Notes under the pieces: generated by a model
What the model saw: the letters and a program-made list of their open reading frames with translations, nothing else
Told to the model about the DNA's origin: nothing
The model's database searches: none
Position numbers and translations under genes: made by a program
Part shown: positions 55,290 through 64,000 of the stretch, one piece after another
Layout of the letters: the number at the start of each line of letters is the position of its first letter
Numbering within the stretch: the stretch's first letter is position 1
NCBI RefSeq assembly: GCF_005239225.2
Contig: NC_133284.1
Coordinates: 1,951,770 to 2,015,769 of the forward strand
Reading direction: 5' to 3'
Source: Populus alba
Taxonomy: Eukaryota; Streptophyta; Magnoliopsida; Malpighiales; Salicaceae
DNA length: 64,000 bases

Positions 55290-56847
55290 CGGTTTCTATG
55301 GAGGGTTGGTTAGGACTAAAAACATGCTCGACTGGAAAGCAGGAATCTGCAGTATCTCTTTGACAACTGTTGAGAGACAGAAGAATTTTGTTTTCTTTTA
55401 TTTATTCATTTTTTATTCGTTTGTAGTGTAAAAATTTATCCGTTAAAAGGTTTCTGATTATTATTATTATTATTATTTTAAATTATAGTTGTAAAAATTT
55501 TCAGTTCCCGGGTTTTTTTTTGTTGTTCTGGTTTTTATTGGATTTTCAGATTTGGGTTTTTTGAGATACAATTTAAACTGATTTTTTTATTTTAAAAAAA
55601 ATAAATTAACTTGATTATAAATAAATTTATCTAATAATCCGAGTTTACCTTATCTAAAATATTTAAAATCTTAAACTTGGCTTGAATCAACAAATAATAT
55701 CGAGATAACCCATCAACAAATTGTATCAACTAAGTTCGTTTGGTGAAGAATAAATTATTCATATCAGCATTAAAAAATTTACGAAAAAAATATATTATCA
55801 TAGTTTTGTGTTGGAGAAAAACCTAATCCACGATTTGAAGAAATTTACCGACCTGCCCACGTAGGCCACTCGATAATTTCCATGTGATTGCTTTTGAATG
55901 GATAGAAAAATTCCTCGGCAGTAAGGTCCACTTTTTTTTTCTTTCTTTGTTTTTTTTTACACCGGAAAGGTGCAAGAGTGCTTCATGCACATTCTTGCAA
56001 TTATTGGAGAGCACGAAGAGTCCCTAGGGATTGGTTTAGCGGTGGAGAAAAGATTTATTGTCCTTTCAATTTCTTAGTCCATCATTATTTTATTTGCATG
56101 TTTGATTTTAATAACAAATATAGGTATGGAAGCATGAATTGATCTTTAATGTAGTTTATTCAATTTATACAATCTTGATAATGGATTGCTGATAGTTAAG
56201 GTGGTGGTAATAATAATAATAATAAACTATATATTAAATTGATTAATATAAAATTAAACTAATTTGTTTCTTTTTTAGTTAAAAAATAAATTTTGATTTT
56301 AAATTTAACCTTATTAATTTAATAGGTTAATTTATGATCTAATTAATCTAAGTAAGAACTCAATTTAATTTTTATAAAATTTAAAATAATATTTATTTTA
56401 TTTTTAAAAAAAATATATATATATATATATATTATTCCAGATTAACTGCTTGGATAAAAGAATCTTACACTTGTTCGACCAGGAATCAAGGTTCAAAAAC
56501 TACAACACAAACTGCTTTCCATTGAATCTAAGTGATGTCAATTCCTATATTTTAAATAAAGTCGAAGATGATAATAATTCCCTAAATTTATTCTACCAGT
56601 TCATATGATGGTTTTATGACGTGTGTTTATTGAATAGGGAAAAAAAAAGACAGAATGAAAGAAAGAAAAGGTAACACCAGCTATATATATTTTTTCATAA
56701 CTCAAACTTTTTTTTTTTATAACAATCAAGAAAAAATATTAATAAGATTTAGTTACTGTAATTAAAAAAAAACTAACTAACTAACAAAATTTGTTAATTC
56801 TGAGCATTAGTTAGACCATTAATTCAACACATAATATAAGCAAAAAT
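55290..56847. other. AT-rich spacer
   Basis: No gene, RNA or terminal-repeat structure recognised. It contains (AT)n near 56410-56432 and A/T homopolymers. Confidence 0.55.
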
Positions 56848-56858
56848 TTAAAATCTAA

Positions 56859-57052
56859 CCACCTAAAAGCTGATCTAGTAATAAGAGTTTGGGACTAAAA
56901 GATTTGTTTTTTTTGTGGTCTCAAGTTCGAGCCATGTGATTGCTCATATGATGATCATTGAAGACTTGTATAGTTATTAACTTTAGGATCCGTAGAATTA
57001 GTCAAGGTGCACATAAGCTGGTCAGAACACCCATATAAATAAAAAAAATAAA
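56859..57052 (+). mobile_element. tRNA-derived SINE with 11-bp target duplication
   Basis: TAAAATCTAAC is repeated exactly at 56848-56858 and 57053-57063. The 194-bp insert begins with an A-box-like stretch, has a B-box-like 'AGTTCGAGCC' near 56928, a conserved 3' part ('gaattagtcaaggtgcacat', 'ctggtcagaacaccc') and an A-rich tail. These are the features of an RNA-polymerase-III SINE mobilised by a LINE. Confidence 0.82.
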
Positions 57053-57063
57053 TAAAATCTAAC

Positions 57064-59596
57064 TCAAAAGCATTGAACTAAATGATGAAAAAATAAATTT
57101 TAAATTTTATCGTAATCATGATCAGCATCATCAAAAACTATTTTTTTATAAATAATCCAAATAAACCACATAATATCACAACAAAGCCTATCAATGTGTG
57201 TTCAACTAGTAAACAAGTGAGATATATCTCTATAAATTTGTCCATGATTGTGTTTTTTTTTTAAAAAAAAAAAAAATGCAAGCGACCAGTATTAAAAATA
57301 ATTGCAGTAGCTTTCTTCGAGAGGACCCAATATTATGATTAATAGAAATTGTGAAGAGGAAAGAAAGGGAAATCAATGGATAATATAAACCAGCTATTTA
57401 TTTCTAGAATCTTTTGGTTCAATCCATCCAGAGGGCCAACTCCTCCTTGCAAGTTGCAGAAGAGATTGAAATGACAGAGAGTATAATTAATTTCATGTGA
57501 CGTGAAGTAAGATAGCACATTATGATTCAACACTTCCCAGCAAAATTCAAACTGCTTTTTAATTGCTGAAAGCATCTCTCTTTGCTTCTCTCCCAGCAAT
57601 TCCCTCTCATATTTTTTGCAAACGCAACTCAAACGTAAAACATCAAAACTATCCAAGAAATAAATATGCTCTTGAAATTATATATATAAAAAAAAGTGAT
57701 TTTAATTAGCGTAACAGATGAACAAAAATATTCTTGTCATGAAATAAAAAATATATCTAGAAAAACTGTGTGGTGATAATTGTTTTTGCCACTGGTAAGA
57801 ATAACTTCTTGTCACACAAAGCTCACCTGTGGTGGGGCATTTGTATTAAATATCCCTCTTCGTCTACATTGCTGAAAAGAAATCTCTCATGGTTGGCTGT
57901 TGCTGCCGCCAACTACCTACGCCGGAGAGCTGGACAAGTTGCAGAACAACGTCTCATCTCAACCAGGTAACAAGACAGCAGGCGGCGGGACAAGAAACTT
58001 GGTAGCCCCTACAATATTTCATTATTTCTTGACTTCTTGTGTTCACTTCAGGTTTTCATTATTTCTTCAAGTTCGAATTATTGAGATTTCCTCGTATGAA
58101 TGAATGTAAATAATTATCCTTTTATCTTACTCTCCGGACATACAAAGATATATTATTGATGAAAAGAAAGCTAAATTCATTGAATGTGGAGATTGTATAT
58201 ATAATGTTTAAAATTGAATTTGTCAATTGAGTTTTTATCTTATTACGAACGATTCATTCATTCAATCAATCAATCTTAACTCTTAACTTATATATATATA
58301 ATTTAATTTGCACGATTAATCATATTCTCAAAGGAGTTCTAGATTTCAGAAAATAATAATCTTGGCTATTTCTATTTCATTTATTATTTAGATTGTTTTT
58401 GTTTTTATTTTTATTTTTTATTTGATGTGAATACAATCTCTTATAACAAAAAACATAATAATAAAAGTAATAGATATTTGTTGCTTTCCGTTGTTTTCAT
58501 AATTTTTAAGAAAAAGGTTGTTTTCAACATTCCCAAAGAATTTGGGATATTTAATAGTTTTAATTTGGACAGATTTTTTAATTTTAAATCAAGCATCTTA
58601 TGATTAAAAATAATAATCATGGCATGCTTCCTGGAGGCGAGGTACTTGGACATCAATAAAATACACTCATAATAATTCCAATTAAAGTATTTTAAATTCT
58701 TCTTTTTTTTCCCTCTATCCTCTAGCTGACGAAGCCTTATCTCTAAGTAGCCAACTATGAAGTTATCTTCAGTATTTTAAGACATAAAAATAAAAATAAA
58801 AAAATATTAAAAAACTTAAACATGAGACGGTAACAGAGATAAAAATAAATTTATTTCTGTATTATTTTAAAATAAACTTTTACACTTTCAGAATAAAAAG
58901 GACATGTCTCTTTTGTTATTAATAGCTCCATCTTTTCTGACTTGATACGTATTAATATATATCAACAAATTGTTCAGCAGATGTATTAATTAAAAATAAC
59001 AAGGTAGTAACATCTGTGGTTCTCGATGTTAATCAGCCATAACTATACTATAATTTAAAAGTTGTGGGAATACATATATAAACTTATTGTATTATGGATT
59101 ATATTATAAATATAAAGTATTTGTACTATAAACGATATTGTACTAGCATCTAAGAGGAGTTTATATTGTTTTTAGTTAAAAAAAATGTTGTTGGGAGAAT
59201 TGTTTTTTTCTATTTTTTATATAAAAAATTGCTTGGTTTATCTGGTCAGTCAAATATTTCCAAAATCTTTTTAGATTTTTTTTTAATTTTTTTTACACAA
59301 TAAAAAAAATAAATTAATAAGATTTTTTTATATTATATAAAAATTAAAGAATGATAATTATTTTTTATTTAGAGTTGGATTGTATTAATTTTTTTTTCTC
59401 TTAGCGCTGGGTTTGACTGCCTCAAGGATTCAATAGCATCACAGCTGGTAGCTTTTGGATTTTTTGATTGCATCCTAAACATTTAATATATATTTTATAT
59501 TTAAAAAAAATTATTATTGGTCACTGCATAGACAGTAAACATTAATTTCATGTGGACCTATAGATTCAAGTGCTGATAATTAATTATTGAGGTGAG
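57064..59596. other. Spacer without recognised gene
   Basis: A minus-strand frame (57339-57656, 105 codons, 'LLGEKQREMLSAIKKQFEFC') and a plus-strand frame (57770-57970, 'LAVAAANYLRRRAGQVAEQR') have less AT-biased composition than their surroundings, so they might be relics of genes. I recognise neither and see no splice structure that extends them. Confidence 0.45.
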
Positions 59597-59685
59597 ATGA
59601 TGGAGTACACTTGCATAAATATGAAAAACCCAAGGGGAGTAAAGAGAGCAAGAAATCCCTTCTACGAAAAGGAGAAGAAGAAGGG

Positions 59686-59820
59686 AAACTCCTTTTCAGT
59701 CTCTAGTGCCTTGCGGCTCTCACGCTCACGGATGCAGCAAGGCCTCTGTTTTCTTATATATCCATCCCTATCCAGAAACACAGCAAGAATACAGAGGCCT
59801 TGCTGCATCCGTGAGCTTGA

Positions 59821-59863
<43 letters not shown>

Positions 59864-59886
59864 TCCTTTTCAGTCTCTAGAGCCTT
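59686..59886. repeat. 32-bp-arm foldback with (AT)n, between direct repeats
   Basis: Arms 59724-59755 and 59785-59816 are complementary over 32 nt with a single mismatch (the outer 25 bp are perfect), loop 29 nt. An (AT)n tract follows at 59823-59859. The unit is bracketed by a 25-bp direct repeat (59686-59710 and 59860-59884, 'actccttttcagtctctag'). No open frame is meaningful here. Confidence 0.88.
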
Positions 59887-60402
59887 ATAGCGGTGATTCT
59901 GATTGACATGTCGGGCACTACCATCACTTACATACAAATCGATGGAAAGTGATGCTTGAGTTAGCGAAACGAATCAGTAGGTGAGATGTAAACATCAATG
60001 GATATGGAGAAATTGTTGTGGTGTTGCTCAAGTCAAGCAACGAGGCAGCAGGAGTGCAGAAATGTCAAAAGTAGCATCTAAGTAGTTATATGTCCATTTC
60101 CTTTGGATTATCAATATACTAATTTACACCCCTCCTGTTTTAAAATGAAATGATGATTATTTTTAAAAATATATTTTTTTTAATTTTTTAAAATTATTTT
60201 GTTATATCTGCAATCAAAATGATCTAAAAATATAATTTAAAACAAAGAAAAAAATTAAAATATTTTTCAAACACAAAAACAAATAGACTTTTTTAATAAT
60301 GAAGTAAGGTTTCATCATAATAATTAGAATTTCTTGAATTTGAATTCATGCATCCAGTTTTTTAAGAAAGAATTTATGTTCCTTTTCTTTTCTTTTTATT
60401 TA

Positions 60403-60575
60403 TGTGGGTGTTTGAGTCAGTTTACGCGCACCACGACTAATCACATGGCTCACTGAATATCCTGCGAACCCAGTGAGCATGTAAGGCACCGCGTACACGG
60501 TGAGATTTGAATTCAGAATACAGAGAAAGGGAATAAGCCCCTGCCACTGCTGGGCCTAGACCTCAAGTACTTCTT
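60403..60575 (-). mobile_element. SINE-like insertion, related 3' part
   Basis: Read on the minus strand, the 3' half ('gattagtcgtggtgcgcgta', then 'ctgactcaaacaccc') parallels the SINE at 56859-57052, followed by an A-rich tail (complement of 60380-60402). The 5' half differs, so it is a different subfamily. No clear target duplication was found. Confidence 0.55.
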
Positions 60576-63500
60576 TTATTTTATTTTGGTTGAGAATATT
60601 GAAGAACCTAATGAATTTGCTAGTTAAGTCCCATTTGTTTTTCAAGTTGGAGAATTATTTTTAAAAAAATTATGATTTTTTAATGATTTTAGATATTTTA
60701 ATATGTTGACATTTAAAATAAATTTTTAATATATTATTTTAATATATTTTTAATTGATTAAAAAATAATAGTAGAAAACAGAAACATAAGTTAAAAAATA
60801 AATTATTTCTCCTTTGGATTATAGATGGGTCAGGGAAATATGTGTGGCCCAACTAAAGCGATGTATAGCTTAGAAATGGTAGTTAGTTACAAGTTCGGAC
60901 AAGCCACAGTGATTGTCCACGTAAGATTGAGAGTCATTAAACCCAACCCAACCCAACCCAACCAGCCAGCCCTTTAGGCAATCTTTTTATTTTAGCTTAA
61001 ATCCAATATCCCCCTTCCCCAACCAATTTGGATTTCATGCCCATATCCTGTTACTGGGCAAGCTATCCATTTCAAATCTGAGACCTTTTTCTTAATGAGA
61101 ATTTCTGTTCCTTTTTTTAAAAAAAAAAAAAAAAAACCCTGATGATAGCATGATATCTGAATAATTTATGATTAAACCAAAGTCATTAAACTCCATTTTT
61201 AGTTTATGAATTGGGTTAATAGGTCATCATTAATCTAAAATAATATTATTTTTAATTTTATTTAAAAAATTAAACTATATTTTAATCAAACTAACTCATT
61301 AAATCAAGTGGATCATATCAAATTAATTTTCATTTGATTTAATTTAAGATCCGGTTAAAGTTATGGGTAGGATATATAAATACCAAGATTTGAGTTCAAG
61401 TTTAATAACAATAATTTAAATTAAATTAAAAAAAACTTATTATGTTTAAAATGTGTATTTAAAATTACGCTGGACTAAATTAATCATAAATTAATTCAAT
61501 TTTTTAATTATTTTTATAATCAAAGAACGGCAATTGAGGAGGTGATTTTGTTAAACGAGGAAATTGGACACACCCAACTTTTTCAAGGGTCAAAATCCGA
61601 TCAATTGATCTATGTGATTTTATTATTGATAATCAAAATCACATAATGGCCTATCATGGCTGCAACGACAGCTAAAATCATCGATACATTTGCTACCATC
61701 ACCCCCGCCATAGCTATCTGCATTTCCCAGCAATGCAAGGCATCTTCTGCATTTCTGCATTTGGTAATCAAAACTGCACCGTAGTGGCTGTTCACCATCG
61801 ATCTGCACTTGTTTTGACAACAAATGTAATTATAATATTTTTTTTGAAAATCTAATTCTTTGAATTCATGTTTGTTATCCTCGCCTACTTAGAATCGATA
61901 AGCTCAAAGTGTTATACATTTACTTGTATTCTTTTAAAATTCAATACTTAAAAATATAAATCAATGAAATTATTAAATAACTATTTTAATTTACTGTCAG
62001 ATTTTAAGATATAATTTATATTATTTTTAGGATGATTTATCAACTTAAATTTTTATAAAATAAAATAAAATTATTTATATAATTTTCCAACATAAACTAC
62101 ATTTAATTTTACATTTGTCAAGTAATGTTATTTTTTCTCAATGTGTTAACAGAATTGAAGTTATAAAATTTAATTTGTCTCATTACCCCGTCTAAATTTC
62201 ATATCATAATTTAGATATTTCAGCTCAGATTAATCTAAAATAACATTATTTTAAGATTTTACTATGTTTTTAGATATATAGATATAGAAAGAAAGGGTTC
62301 TATAGAGTTGCAAAATTGTTGTTTTTCCTTTTCTTTCCTCACCTTCCCTTAGTTTCTTGGCTCCATTAAGAACACTTTTCAGTTAATTTATCTCAAGAAA
62401 ATACAATCTTTAATTGATTCTGTCAAATTTTTTTTTTTTAATCTGTATAAAGTTGATTTGCTTCTCAAAACAACGAAGGAAAAATTAGCAACAAAAAAAT
62501 CAAAGCCAGCTATAAAATTTGTATCTCTATCCAAGACTTAGCCAATATATATATACGTCTGTACTCACACCATTTCCTTCCCTCATTTTATTTATTATTA
62601 TGTGAATATTGCGTTAGATTTTTCCATCTCTCTCGATTTTCATGGTAATTAAGCATGCGTTCATCTTGGCACAAATACAATCGAGAGCTGTATTAACGGA
62701 TCGCCACTAATAATATACTATATTTATTAGACCCGGCTGAAAGCTGAAACAAAAGTTTACCGAGTTAATCTGTAAATCTAAAATAATATTATTTTATTTT
62801 TTAAAATAAAATAACATTATTTAAACAAGAAATTTTTTAAAAAAAATTAGTTGTTTTGAATTAATAAAATCATTAGAGTTGATTTGACTTGATCAACCAA
62901 GTCAATTAAATCTAATTATATTAATCTTCAAACTAATTTAAAATTAAACTTAGCCTAGACATAATTTTTTTTATTAGTATGGATGTCCGGACTAACTTAT
63001 TCGTATTTCGATTAATTTCATGAGTCCTGAAATTACTAATTATGTAAGTTTTCAGTAACTTTAAAATTTATAATATTTAAACTGGTAATTTTTTAAAAAT
63101 AAATTAAAAAATTAACCAATTAAATTATACCTCGTAAAATTATCTAGACATGATTTTAGGTTGACTCTTCTAACCAAGTTGAGTTTAATATTAAACATTC
63201 TTCTCGGGTACTGTTTTTTTCTGCATTTGAACTAGGGTCCTATTATTCTAAAAATACGTACTGTGTTCAATAGTTTCATGTACTCAATTACATTTCCGTT
63301 GGTGGTCAATTTCTGTGTTAGGATATATCGCAACATATTTCTCCATTGGATCCTTATTTAACTGGAAATAATTGTGTACTCATAGAATGGTCCTATGATC
63401 TTGCATGTCTGGAGTTAAAAACAAGTAATTATGAGTCTGAAAGAAGATATTCAGCTGAAGTTGCCGGTTTCAAGATTCAACATCATAAATATGATGTATT

Positions 63501-64000
63501 CAACCTTAAATTAAGTCGCATAATCGGCCATTAGACCTACTTTCTACCTCTAAAAAAGGTAACTTATTTAACATAGTAGAAATCATTTTAACCTCTAAGA
63601 AGTTTGCAAAAAAGGTGTCAGCAAGTTTGGTCCGAAGACATGAACATAGTATTTTAGCTATCTTGACTCGTTTGATGATTTTCTAGAGGCTGTCAAGTGG
63701 TAATTTCAATTACTCTAATAATATCATCTCAAGTTTGAATTAATTGAATTTTTCTTTATCCATCAGAATTTAGTGCTGCAAGTAAAGTTTGATATATTCA
63801 AGAATACTTTAATCATCAAAATTTAAGGAAAAAACTAATTTAAAAGGTAGCTAGTGATAGAAACCAACAATATGAAAAGGCAACGTAATATGCTTGTTGT
63901 CACCGATTGTGATACTTGTTGGACATCATATAGGAAAACAAAAGGCCCAGTACAAACGAAAGATTTTTTTTTTTTTTTTTTTTTTTGTAGTATCAAAGTT
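60576..64000. other. AT-rich terminal region, no recognised gene
   Basis: I see no credible coding region. Short frames (61610-61823 minus; 63346-63534 plus) lack family features. A (CCCAA)n run occurs near 60938-60962 and a T-run near 63965-63987. Confidence 0.5.

Noticed and set aside
59597..59937. Short frames encoding poly-Ile-Tyr
   Set aside because: They translate the (AT)n tract and the foldback; not genes.
60938..60962. Telomere-like (CCCAA)n run
   Set aside because: The unit is CCCAA, not the plant telomere unit CCCTAAA, and the run is only about five units long.

Overview
The window looks like a gene-poor, repeat-rich stretch of nuclear DNA from a woody eudicot. Populus or another Salicaceae is my best guess from the CACTA ORF2 type, the clustered DUF247 genes and the low-GC intergenic DNA, but this is inference, not a database match. 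Introns have GT-AG borders, and plant-type LTR, CACTA, Helitron, Harbinger, TRIM and SINE elements are all present. I see no bacterial-type operons, CRISPR arrays, rRNA genes or intact tRNA genes.

Left part (1-23.3 kb). A broken DUF247 gene (about 1.7-2.8 kb) and a DUF247 3' fragment (3.1-3.37 kb) are followed by a decayed CACTA (En/Spm) transposon. That transposon carries a full-length, very young Ty3/gypsy retrotransposon of the Tat/Ogre type, 17.3 kb (4010-21302), in its first intron. The retrotransposon lies on the minus strand and has 2.73-kb near-identical LTRs, a 5-bp target duplication (GAAGT), a primer-binding site and a polypurine tract. Its genes are an extra 5' ORF (DUF7745-like plus coiled coil), gag-protease, and RT / RNase H / archaeal-type RNase H / integrase. 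A 218-nt intron is predicted between protease and RT. Two in-frame stop codons interrupt it. Two regions are packed with short hairpins whose stems vary while remaining complementary: 25 units in the 3' untranslated region and nine in each LTR. These are the least ordinary structures in the window.

Middle part (23.3-46 kb). A DUF247 (UPF0481) family cluster was built by segmental duplication. Two copies are intact (31352-32689 and 37773-39077, both minus) and several are truncated or internally deleted. The duplicated blocks were then hit by a 1.43-kb Harbinger-like element and a 1.9-kb Helitron. Unoccupied paralogous copies show both insertion points exactly. TRIM elements (one a three-LTR tandem), fragments of gypsy integrase and copia RNase H, and a decayed relative of the young retrotransposon's LTR fill 39.6-46 kb.

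Right part (46-64 kb). Two ordinary single-copy-type genes occur. One is a LYR-motif protein matching succinate dehydrogenase assembly factor 1 (47446-47748, plus). The other is a 12-exon GH127 family beta-L-arabinofuranosidase-like gene (49240-54755, minus) whose exons sum to exactly 872 codons; a decayed partial copy lies next to it. From 55.3 kb to the end I find no convincing gene, only two SINE-like insertions, microsatellites and a 32-bp-arm foldback at 59.7 kb.
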